Below are positions 1 through 4,818 of a stretch of DNA of 5,462 nucleotides, one piece after another (within the stretch, counting starts at the first letter, position 1; every line of letters starts with the position of its first letter). The notes beneath the pieces are model-generated. The model was not told the origin of the DNA, did not search any database, and saw nothing but the letters and a program-made list of their open reading frames with translations. The translations under genes and the position numbers were made by a program. The DNA is from Pseudomonadota bacterium (GTDB taxonomy: Bacteria > Pseudomonadota > Gammaproteobacteria > Burkholderiales > Burkholderiaceae_D): positions 1 to 5,462 of the forward strand of contig JAEZHR010000006.1 of the NCBI GenBank assembly GCA_023416415.1, written 5' to 3'.

Positions 1-556
1 TTCCGAGCACGCGCTCGCCGTCGCGAATCGGCACATTGAACCAGACCTTCGAGATGCCGAGCTGGGCATTGGGGTCGACGTTGACGGTATATGGCTCGGG
101 CAGGTTCAGGCTGGCATAGAACCAGAAATCGCTGGGTTTGCCAGGGTCAAGCGTGAAACGCGGCTGCGGGCTGAACGGAGCGCTGTTGTCGTTGAAGTAG
201 TAGTGTCCGCTGCCGGCAACAGCGAGGAAGTAGGATTGATCGGAGAAGTCGCGGCGAAAACTCTCGGCTTCCTGCAAGGCCGCGCTGCGCCGGGCCGGGT
301 CCTCGCTCGTACGCAGCCAGTCGCGGATCACGCTCGATTTGGCGAAGCGAACGGCCAGGGCCAGCTCGCGCGTCACGGGCGCGAGGATGCGTTCACGATT
401 GAGCAGGGTGAAGTTGCGGGTATAGGCTGTGCCGAGATGCTCGCGCATGGCTTCGGCTGCCTGCCAGGCAACGGCAATCGCAAGCAGGCCGGCGACCATG
501 CAGATCGCCAACAGCGCCGTCACCGATTTACCACGTAGCCCGACTGCGCGCGCCAT
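1..556 (-). CDS. Membrane sensor protein with periplasmic Cache-like domain, N-terminal part only
   Basis: Reading leftward from ATG at 556, the frame is open for 185 codons and leaves the window without a stop, so only the N-terminus is visible. A short basic N-terminus (R3, R8, K10) is followed by one hydrophobic membrane segment at about residues 12-31, then an extracytoplasmic region. That region has the feel of dCache sensor domains: a helical stretch (about 35-105), then SYFLAV (108-113), HYYFND (118-123), SDFWFY (142-147) and LGISKVWFNV (166-175). From family knowledge, this arrangement usually precedes a second membrane helix and a GGDEF and/or EAL domain, or less often a chemoreceptor or histidine kinase. 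The output domain lies outside the window, so a c-di-GMP role is inference. Upstream is only a weak GGGG element about 10 nt from the ATG. It is divergent from the gene at 736. Confidence 0.82.
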   Translation of the reverse strand, partial: MARAVGLRGKSVTALLAICMVAGLLAIAVAWQAAEAMREHLGTAYTRNFTLLNRERILAPVTRELALAVRFAKSSVIRDWLRTSEDPARRSAALQEAESFRRDFSDQSYFLAVAGSGHYYFNDNSAPFSPQPRFTLDPGKPSDFWFYASLNLPEPYTVNVDPNAQLGISKVWFNVPIRDGERVLG

Positions 557-639
557 GCTCTGACTTGCCCCTGGCGCCGGCGCGTCAAGGCCCGGCGAAG
601 TATGTACCGGCGGAAATTCTGCCAGCCGTGGGGCAGGGA

Positions 640-652
640 TGCAATCATTGCA
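640..652. promoter_or_regulatory. Perfect 13-bp palindrome, candidate operator
   Basis: TGCAATCATTGCA reads as two 6-bp arms around a central C. A third, half-site copy (ATTGCAC, 663-669; compare ATTGCAC at 647-653) lies 16 bp downstream, about one and a half helical turns, and overlaps the proposed -35 element of the rightward gene. The location between two divergent genes and next to a promoter suggests a binding site for a dimeric regulator. Which regulator is unknown. Confidence 0.45.
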
Positions 653-663
653 CGGAAAAACAA

Positions 664-692
664 TTGCACCGTGGCATCAATGCGACTATAAC
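664..692 (+). promoter_or_regulatory. Likely sigma70 promoter of the small TTG-start gene
   Basis: A -35-like TTGCAC (664-669) and a -10 box TATAAC (687-692, five of six consensus bases) are separated by 17 bp. Transcription would begin near 698-700, giving a leader of about 37 nt before the TTG start at 736. The -35 is weak (three of six bases), which would fit a promoter needing an activator; the ATTGCAC half-site overlaps it. Confidence 0.5.
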
Positions 693-723
693 TTAAGGAG
701 TTCTCAAAACAACAAGTAACTTA

Positions 724-730
724 GCGGAGG
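724..730 (+). promoter_or_regulatory. Ribosome binding site supporting a TTG start
   Basis: GCGGAGG ends five bases before the TTG at 736. It decides the start, since the frame has no ATG or GTG between the upstream in-frame TAA (694-696) and this TTG. A second purine run, AAGGAG (695-700), has no start codon at a usable distance. Confidence 0.65.
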
Positions 731-735
731 CGGAC

Positions 736-945
736 TTGCTCAAGTACGAATTTGCGATCCATACGCGCTACGGTCAGAAGATCGACAGCATCGTCATCGC
801 CGGCCGCGACCGCGCTGATGCCGAGCGCAAGCTGTTCCAGATGCACCGCCACTGCACCATCGACAGCTGTGTCGAACGGCATGTTGCGGAACGCTTGCGC
901 CCCGCCAGCTCGATGGAAGACATCCTGACGCTGATTTCGCGCTGA
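736..945 (+). CDS. Small conserved-looking cytoplasmic protein, TTG start
   Basis: 69 residues, no signal peptide or membrane segment. It begins with an alternating strand-like segment (YEFAIHTRYG, 4-13), then a second strand (KIDSIVIAGRD, 15-25), a charged helix (ADAERKLFQMHRHC, 27-40) with C40 and C45, and ends in a helical, leucine-bearing tail. The beta-beta-alpha pattern and a DRADAERK-type helix start look like a small folded domain; from memory, similar uncharacterised proteins occur in Rhodocyclales, but I cannot name a family. Support for it being real: a promoter-like element, a good ribosome site at 724-730, and a protein-like composition, against only shadow frames on the other strand. 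It converges on the parA-like gene with a gap of 50 bp. The stop codon lies inside an 11-bp tandem repeat, so the C-terminal end may vary between strains. Function unknown. Confidence 0.75.
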   Translation: MLKYEFAIHTRYGQKIDSIVIAGRDRADAERKLFQMHRHCTIDSCVERHVAERLRPASSMEDILTLISR

Positions 946-963
946 TTTCGCGCTGATTTCGCG
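931..963. repeat. Three tandem copies of an 11-bp unit spanning a stop codon
   Basis: CTGATTTCGCG occurs three times without a mismatch at 931-941, 942-952 and 953-963, followed by a partial CTG. The TGA stop of the small gene (943-945) lies at the start of copy 2. The unit is not a multiple of three, so changes in copy number shift what follows, but the first junction always recreates the same TGA as long as two copies remain. Confidence 0.95.
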
Positions 964-995
964 CTGCACGCCAGTCCCCGCGCCTGCTCACCTGC

Positions 996-1760
996 TCAAA
1001 GGACGCCGCTGGCGAGCAATTCATCCAGCAGCGCCTCGTAGTCGTGCGCACCCCGGCTGCTCGGCGCATGCTCGAACACCGTCTTGTTATAGGCCGGACT
1101 CTCGGCCAGACTGACGTTTTCCGCGATCCGGGCGCTGCAGACGTCCGCCCCGAAATTCTCCTCCAGCATCTGCTGCACCTCGCGCGCCATACGCCGGCGC
1201 GCATCGAAGCGGGTCAGCAGATAGCGCCGCTCCACGCGTCGCTTGAGCACCGGCTCCAGTGCCCGCAACGCCTTGTCCACCTGCAGCGCGCTCTTGAATG
1301 ACAGATGGTCTGCCGAAACCGGCACGATCACGCAGTCGCTGGCAAAGATGGCATTGAGCGAAAGCACCCCGATCAGCGGACAACAGTCGATCAGGACCGA
1401 TTCCGCCCCGTGCGCAAGCGTTTCATTGCGCAGACTGGTGTTGAGCCGGTTGACCACGTTATAGCCCTTGCCGAACAGGGTATCAACCTTGGAGAGCTCC
1501 ATGTGGGAGGGAATCACGCGTATGCCGCAGGAGGCCTCGCGCACCAGCTCGCCCAGCGGCCGGTTGCGCTGGAATACGGAAAGGAGGGTGTCATCGCCGC
1601 GGTTTGCCGACACCCCTGCAATGGCGGAAAAATGCGCCTGCGGATCGAGGTCGATGCCGCAGGGAGCGCGTCCCCGCCGCGCCAGGGCGGCAGCAAGATT
1701 CAGGGCGGTCGTGGTTTTTCCCACGCCCCCCTTCTGGTTGAAGATGGCGACGATGTTCAT
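996..1760 (-). CDS. Orphan ParA-family (MinD/ParA-type) ATPase
   Basis: 254 residues, a full-length stand-alone ParA without the N-terminal DNA-binding domain seen in larger plasmid versions. The deviant Walker A motif KGGVGKTT (10-17) carries the signature lysine K10 and the P-loop lysine K15. The second nucleotide motif DLDPQAH is at 37-43, and Walker B is LIDCCP (123-128) with D125. The family normally has D-C/T-P-P there, so C127 replaces a proline. From family knowledge, such proteins form ATP-dependent dimers that bind nonspecific DNA or membrane and position cargo (chromosome origins, plasmids, protein clusters). No ParB, centromere-like repeats or cargo gene are visible next to it, so the cargo is unknown. 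There is no clear Shine-Dalgarno before ATG 1760; the ATG at 1773 is out of frame. It lies 92 nt downstream of the exported-protein gene and may share its transcript or use the weak promoter at 1782-1811. Confidence 0.92.
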   Translation of the reverse strand: MNIVAIFNQKGGVGKTTTALNLAAALARRGRAPCGIDLDPQAHFSAIAGVSANRGDDTLLSVFQRNRPLGELVREASCGIRVIPSHMELSKVDTLFGKGYNVVNRLNTSLRNETLAHGAESVLIDCCPLIGVLSLNAIFASDCVIVPVSADHLSFKSALQVDKALRALEPVLKRRVERRYLLTRFDARRRMAREVQQMLEENFGADVCSARIAENVSLAESPAYNKTVFEHAPSSRGAHDYEALLDELLASGVL

Positions 1761-1781
1761 GACTGGAGGCCATCTTACTGG

Positions 1782-1811
1782 AATTTACGACAAAGTGTAA
1801 CTTTTAGGCAA
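1782..1811 (-). promoter_or_regulatory. Possible weak promoter of the ParA-like gene
   Basis: Read on the minus strand, TTGCCT (1811-1806) and TAAATT (1787-1782) are 18 bp apart, each four of six consensus bases. An overlapping alternative is TTACAC with TAAGAT at 17 bp, which would start transcription almost at the ATG. This AT-rich island stands out in a GC-rich surrounding, the main reason to list it. Confidence 0.3.
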
Positions 1812-1822
1812 CATTCGCTGGA

Positions 1823-1840
1823 GGGCGGGTACGCGCCCGC
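1823..1840 (-). terminator. GC-rich hairpin after the exported-protein gene, no T-run
   Basis: GCGGG (1825-1829) pairs with CCCGC (1836-1840) over a 6-nt loop; a competing fold pairs GGGCG (1823-1827) with CGCCC (1834-1838). It lies 12 nt past the stop of the gene ending at 1853. Neither strand has a T-run after it, so it is at best a weak or Rho-assisted terminator, or an mRNA 3'-end stabiliser between that gene and parA. Confidence 0.25.
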
Positions 1841-1852
1841 TGCGCCCGGATT

Positions 1853-2392
1853 TCAGCGTTTCGAGGACGCTGTGGCGGCGTCCGGCAGCGCAGCGTCCGG
1901 TGCCGCGAGATTGAAGACGACCGTGCAGGCCGCGCGCAGCTTCTGCTCGAACAGGGGTGCAAACAGGGTGCGTTTGCCGGAGCGCGTGAGGGTCGCCTTC
2001 TCCGGCAGGAGGCTGGCGCCATCGGGGGCTTCCAGACGCCGCCAGCGCAACTGTGTGCCCTCCAGGCTCAGTTCGACCGGCACGCGTACGGCGCTGCCGC
2101 TGGCGTGACTGATCGCGACGCCGCTGGCCGTGGCCTGCACGATGTCGGCAGTTACGGACGGCGCCATGCCTTCATCGAGCCTTGCGGCCCCCGGAGTGGC
2201 GAACAGGTGCGCGCCGCACAGCTTGCCATCCTTTTCCATCAGTTCGAGCACGAAGGTGGCACACTCGCCGGCCTCGCGCGAGGCGCCTTTCGCGCACAAG
2301 CTCGCGGTCCACGCGCCATCGAAGCGCGGGTCGGCACCAGCGGCAGCGGGCAGCCAGGCAAGCAGAGCGATGGAAAGAAAGAAGCCGCGCAT
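1853..2392 (-). CDS. Small exported (periplasmic) protein with four cysteines, unknown function
   Basis: 179 residues. A classical signal peptide is visible: R2, a hydrophobic core FFLSIALLAWLPAA (4-17) and an AGA site, with cleavage most likely after A20 before DPRFDGAWTA. There is no lipobox, so it should be soluble in the periplasm or secreted. The mature part holds four cysteines (C33, C44, C59, C156), an even number that would allow two disulfide bonds. It opens with FDGAWTASLC and continues with beta-strand-like segments (FVLELMEKDGKLCGAHLF, 47-64), reminiscent of small beta-barrel proteins that start with a G-x-W motif, such as lipocalin-like folds; that is a loose resemblance, not an assignment. 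The tail (after about 162) is alanine/proline-rich. No good Shine-Dalgarno precedes ATG 2392, but the signal peptide fits this start. It follows tag by 61 nt. Confidence 0.78.
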   Translation of the reverse strand: MRGFFLSIALLAWLPAAAGADPRFDGAWTASLCAKGASREAGECATFVLELMEKDGKLCGAHLFATPGAARLDEGMAPSVTADIVQATASGVAISHASGSAVRVPVELSLEGTQLRWRRLEAPDGASLLPEKATLTRSGKRTLFAPLFEQKLRAACTVVFNLAAPDAALPDAATASSKR

Positions 2393-2453
2393 CGGAATCG
2401 CAGGGTCCGGGAATTCACCGGTTGTACTGCCTGCGCGCGCGGCCTGCCTTGCG

Positions 2454-3044
2454 CTATTTCAGTTCGGCGTGGCGAAAGCACTCGACGGTGTGGTCATTGA
2501 CCATGCCGATGGCCTGCATGTATGCGTAGATGATGGTGGATCCGACAAACTTGAAACCGCGTCGCGCCAGGTCCTTGGAGATGCGGTCGGACAGCGCGGT
2601 CTTTGCCGGAATTTCGTCCAGCGCGGCCGGTGCGTTGCGCAGCGGTTTGCCGTCGACATAAGCCCACAGGAAGGGACCGAGGCCGCCACATTCCTCGCGC
2701 AGACGCAGATAGGCCTGGGCGTTGGTGACGACGGCGGCGACCTTCAGGCGGTTGCGCACGATGCCGGGATTGGCCAGCAGTTGCGCAAGCTTGTCAGCGT
2801 CGTAGCGTGCGATCTTCTCAGCGTCCCAGTTGTCGAAGGCGGCGGCATAGTTGGCGCGCTTGTTGAGGATGGTTTCCCACGAAAGGCCCGCCTGCGCGCC
2901 TTCCAGATTGAGCATCTCGAACAGGCGCGTCTCGTCATGGCAGGGCACGCCCCATTCTTCGTCGTGATAGGCGAGGTAGCGGGGATTGGCCTGATTGGCC
3001 CAGCGGCAGCGGGTACGGGTGTTGTGATCGACGGCGGTGTGCAT
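2454..3044 (-). CDS. tag: DNA-3-methyladenine glycosylase I
   Basis: Tag removes 3-methyladenine from alkylated DNA in the cytoplasm, opening base excision repair. With the start at 3044 the protein has 196 residues, close to the E. coli enzyme (187). The family's key residues are all present: zinc ligands C13, H27, H185 and C189 (E. coli C4, H17, H175, C179), the AYHDEEWGVP block (25-34), and the base-pocket residues Y26, E48 in LEGAQAGLSW (47-56) and W56. The C-terminal GFKFVGSTI and GMVNDH blocks are also intact. One residue is inserted between C13 and H27 relative to E. coli. In-frame ATGs exist upstream at 3077 and 3059, but the ATG at 3044 is preceded by a strong ribosome site and leaves the usual short lead-in before C13. 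It starts 43 nt after the hydrolase stop, so cotranscription is plausible. No Ada-type operator was recognised. Confidence 0.97.
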   Translation of the reverse strand: MHTAVDHNTRTRCRWANQANPRYLAYHDEEWGVPCHDETRLFEMLNLEGAQAGLSWETILNKRANYAAAFDNWDAEKIARYDADKLAQLLANPGIVRNRLKVAAVVTNAQAYLRLREECGGLGPFLWAYVDGKPLRNAPAALDEIPAKTALSDRISKDLARRGFKFVGSTIIYAYMQAIGMVNDHTVECFRHAELK

Positions 3045-3050
3045 GCCTGC

Positions 3051-3057
3051 CCCCTCC
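3051..3057 (-). promoter_or_regulatory. tag: Strong ribosome binding site deciding the tag start
   Basis: On the minus strand GGAGGGG (3057-3051) lies six bases before ATG 3044 (eight if only GGAGG is counted). The two upstream in-frame ATGs (3077, 3059) have no comparable site; the 3059 ATG directly abuts the GGAGG and is therefore probably not used. Confidence 0.75.
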
Positions 3058-3087
3058 ATGACGGAAAGGGCAAGCATAACGAAAGCC

Positions 3088-4347
3088 TCAGTGGCCCGCC
3101 ACTCCGGCCGCGGCGCTTTCCGCGGGTGCTGCGGTTTCGCCTACCTGTTGCGCACCGGGGGCATTGCTGTCGGCCGCCATCATGGCGCCAGCATCCGGCG
3201 CCCACACCACGGCGTTGTCGACCGCGTACAGGCGGCAGGGCGAGCTGCTGTTCTTTTCGCAATCGGCCAGGGCACGCTCGGCGGGGTCGTCGCCCTCTTC
3301 CGCCCAGCTCCAGGAACCGGTCGGCGACAGCGCGAAGGCGCGCGGCAGCGTCTTGTTGAGGAAGGCCTGATACTGGTCGCGGCCGGTATCGTGCAGATAC
3401 GGCACGGCTTCGACGTTGGCGACTTCGGCGTAACCGCTGGGCTGATGGCGACCATCTTCCGCCAGCGCGTAGACCGGGTCGGTCGGCATGTCCAGCGCCT
3501 TGAGGAACTTCTCGGTTTCCGGCCACCAGATGCGCACGCCGTCACGGCTGCCCACCATGCCATGTGCGTCGTTCTTGAACTTGCCGAATGCGACCAGGCG
3601 TGCCTTGCCGCCGGCACGGGTGTAGGCTTCGTGCATGCGACCGGCGAGGTCGTGGTTGAAGTGATGATCGTTCTCGCCATAGAACCACAGCGTCGGCACG
3701 CTGGTGCGTTCACCGTAGCTGGCGAAGGCCTGGACCAGCGAGTCTTCCCAGCGGCAGGAACCGCCGTGTACCTTCAGGCCGCCGGCGAAATTGATCAGCC
3801 CCCTGACGCCCGGATAATTGCGCGATCCGAAGGCCATCGTGGTCAGGCCGCCATACGACTGGCCGGCGACGACGATGCGGTCGCTGTCGGCCCAGCGCTG
3901 GCTGCGCAGATAGCTGAGCGTGCCGAACAGATCTTCGGCCTGCATGTGGCCGTTGGCGGTCATGTTGCAGCCGCGGTCGGAATAGTTGCCAGTGGAGTTT
4001 GAAAAGCCCTTGCGCATCGGCACCACCACGGCATAACCGCGACGCACGAATTCGCGTGCAACGGAAAGAAAGCGGTCGCGCTTCTGCATGCGCGGATCGC
4101 CGAGCGCCTTGCCGTGGTTCATGATCAGCACCGGAAAAGGTCCTTCACCCGGCGGTTTGAACAGTGTGGTTTCCAACTGAACCCGCTGACCGCCCGAGAC
4201 GGCCGGCACCATCACGACCTGCTCGTTGAGCGAGGCATCGAGAGTGATGGTCGGCGCGGGAGCGGCGAAGCTGGCGCTGGCAACCAGTGCAGTGGAAAGA
4301 ACGAGGGAACGAAACAGGGAAGTACCACGGGCGAAACGACCGGTCAT
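3088..4347 (-). CDS. Secreted alpha/beta hydrolase (dienelactone hydrolase / peptidase-like fold)
   Basis: 419 residues from ATG 4347. This start gives a normal signal peptide (R4, R7, R13; core LVLSTALVASA 15-25; ASFA cleavage after A28) and has GGAG five bases upstream; the open frame runs 20 codons further but without a ribosome site. The alpha/beta hydrolase core shows the oxyanion segment NHG (77-79), the nucleophile elbow GQSYGG (162-167) with S164, D227 in FYGENDHHF (222-230) and H262 in DAHGM (260-264): a complete Ser-Asp-His triad. It is therefore probably an active periplasmic or secreted esterase or peptidase; the substrate cannot be told. After the fold (about 285) comes a separate C-terminal module (about 324-383) ending in RALADC and PCRLYAVDNAVVW with C363 and C371, then a low-complexity Ala-rich tail (386-419). 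First gene of the leftward run; see the promoter at 4526-4553 and the hairpin at 4377-4393. Confidence 0.9.
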   Translation of the reverse strand: MTGRFARGTSLFRSLVLSTALVASASFAAPAPTITLDASLNEQVVMVPAVSGGQRVQLETTLFKPPGEGPFPVLIMNHGKALGDPRMQKRDRFLSVAREFVRRGYAVVVPMRKGFSNSTGNYSDRGCNMTANGHMQAEDLFGTLSYLRSQRWADSDRIVVAGQSYGGLTTMAFGSRNYPGVRGLINFAGGLKVHGGSCRWEDSLVQAFASYGERTSVPTLWFYGENDHHFNHDLAGRMHEAYTRAGGKARLVAFGKFKNDAHGMVGSRDGVRIWWPETEKFLKALDMPTDPVYALAEDGRHQPSGYAEVANVEAVPYLHDTGRDQYQAFLNKTLPRAFALSPTGSWSWAEEGDDPAERALADCEKNSSSPCRLYAVDNAVVWAPDAGAMMAADSNAPGAQQVGETAAPAESAAAGVAGH

Positions 4348-4367
4348 GCAATCTCCGTCAAATTTGC

Positions 4368-4393
4368 AAAAACACCGGCTCGCAAGGCGAGCC
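4368..4393 (-). terminator. Terminator-like hairpin in the hydrolase leader, candidate attenuator
   Basis: On the minus strand GGCTCGC (4393-4387), loop CTT, GCGAGCC (4383-4377) forms a perfect 7-bp, six-GC stem. It is followed by GGTG and then five Ts (4372-4368 region). It works only leftward; on the other strand the run is A. No leftward gene lies upstream that it could close, and the hydrolase ATG is only about 21 nt further on. It therefore either attenuates the hydrolase operon or ends a short leader RNA of about 150 nt. The T-run starts a few bases after the stem, which makes it a moderate terminator. Confidence 0.55.
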
Positions 4394-4525
4394 ATCGAGG
4401 GCGCCACACCTGCGTGTTTGCAATTCCGGAAGTCACGTCATGCGCGGGAATGCTTGGGGGCGGGGCACCAGCTACGCGTGTTGTCTTGCGTTATCGCTTC
4501 TTCTTGACGTAGCCCAACATTGCCC

Positions 4526-4553
4526 ATTCTAAAGAGGGGTTTACCGCGGTCAA
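4526..4553 (-). promoter_or_regulatory. Near-consensus sigma70 promoter for the leftward genes
   Basis: Read leftward, TTGACC (4553-4548, five of six) and TAGAAT (4531-4526, five of six) are separated by 16 bp. Transcription should start near 4518-4520, leaving a leader of about 170 nt before the hydrolase ATG at 4347. This is the best promoter match in the window. Confidence 0.65.
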
Positions 4554-4640
4554 TACGCGTTTATGCAAGTCGGGAAGGTTTTTTTGCGGGAAGTTTTCTG
4601 ACTGAAAACGAAAGTCTTGGAGACACGACAACTCCCGCGC

Positions 4641-4734
4641 GAAAAACAGGGAAACGAAGAAAGCAAGGGAGGCAAGCGGAGGAAGGAATCGAGAGGGAGC
4701 AATCGAGGAAGAAGGGACGGAAAAACGCGGGATG
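4641..4734 (+). other. Purine-rich tract upstream of the rightward gene
   Basis: By hand count 80 of 94 bases are A or G on the plus strand, with many GGAGG/GAGG/AAGGGA-like words. It stands out against the balanced, GC-rich surroundings. It could be an unstructured mRNA leader, a triplex-prone polypurine stretch, or a site bound by an RNA-binding protein such as RsmA/CsrA, though no clear hairpin-presented ANGGA pattern was confirmed. Confidence 0.6.
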
Positions 4735-4771
4735 CCGGTTGCCCCGGATCAGGCGCGCAACCTTTTGCGAT

Positions 4772-4794
4772 GACACAGTGTCCATACGAGACAC
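4772..4794. promoter_or_regulatory. Cluster of GACAC/GTGTC inverted half-sites, candidate operator
   Basis: GACAC (4772-4776) and GTGTC (4778-4782) form a perfect 11-bp palindrome, GACACAGTGTC. A third half-site, GACAC (4790-4794), makes a second inverted pair with the middle copy over a 7-bp spacer. The cluster ends 24 bp before the ATG at 4819, so a bound protein, or an RNA hairpin using these arms, could control that gene. Confidence 0.35.
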
Positions 4795-4818
4795 TCGTTC
4801 TCGCATGGAAGGAGAGAC

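Larger units (their letters stand above)
4348..4818. other. 471-bp non-coding control region between two divergent genes
   Basis: No frame in this stretch looks like a gene: the longest open frames (4520-4822 and 4617-4829, plus) lack ribosome sites and encode only highly charged, low-complexity peptide from a purine-rich tract. It holds a leftward promoter (4526-4553), a leader of about 170 nt with a terminator-like hairpin (4377-4393), a T7 run (4579-4585), a small AT-rich inverted repeat GTTTTC/GAAAAC (4593-4598 and 4604-4609), the purine tract (4641-4734) and GACAC/GTGTC half-sites (4772-4794). I could not find a convincing rightward promoter. Confidence 0.75.

Noticed and set aside
931..963. 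Tandem repeat as a CRISPR or plasmid iteron array
   Set aside because: Only three 11-bp units directly abutting, without spacers, and tied to a coding end; nothing else suggests an origin, despite the nearby ParA-like gene.
996..1760. ParA-like gene as a sign of a plasmid or integrative element
   Set aside because: No ParB, replication, transfer, integrase or att-like repeat is present, and composition matches the neighbours.
1305..2108. 267-codon plus-strand open frame
   Set aside because: Crosses the parA start, the intergenic gap and the exported-protein gene in antisense; no domain seen.
2130..3359. 409-codon plus-strand open frame
   Set aside because: Antisense to tag and its two neighbours, whose domains and key residues are clear; long antisense frames are expected in GC-rich genes.
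3037..4002. 321-codon plus-strand open frame
   Set aside because: Antisense shadow of the hydrolase, which has a full catalytic triad and signal peptide on the other strand.
4348..4407. 20-codon N-terminal extension of the hydrolase
   Set aside because: No ribosome site at 4407, the extension would bury the signal peptide, and it would run through the terminator-like hairpin; ATG 4347 has GGAG upstream.
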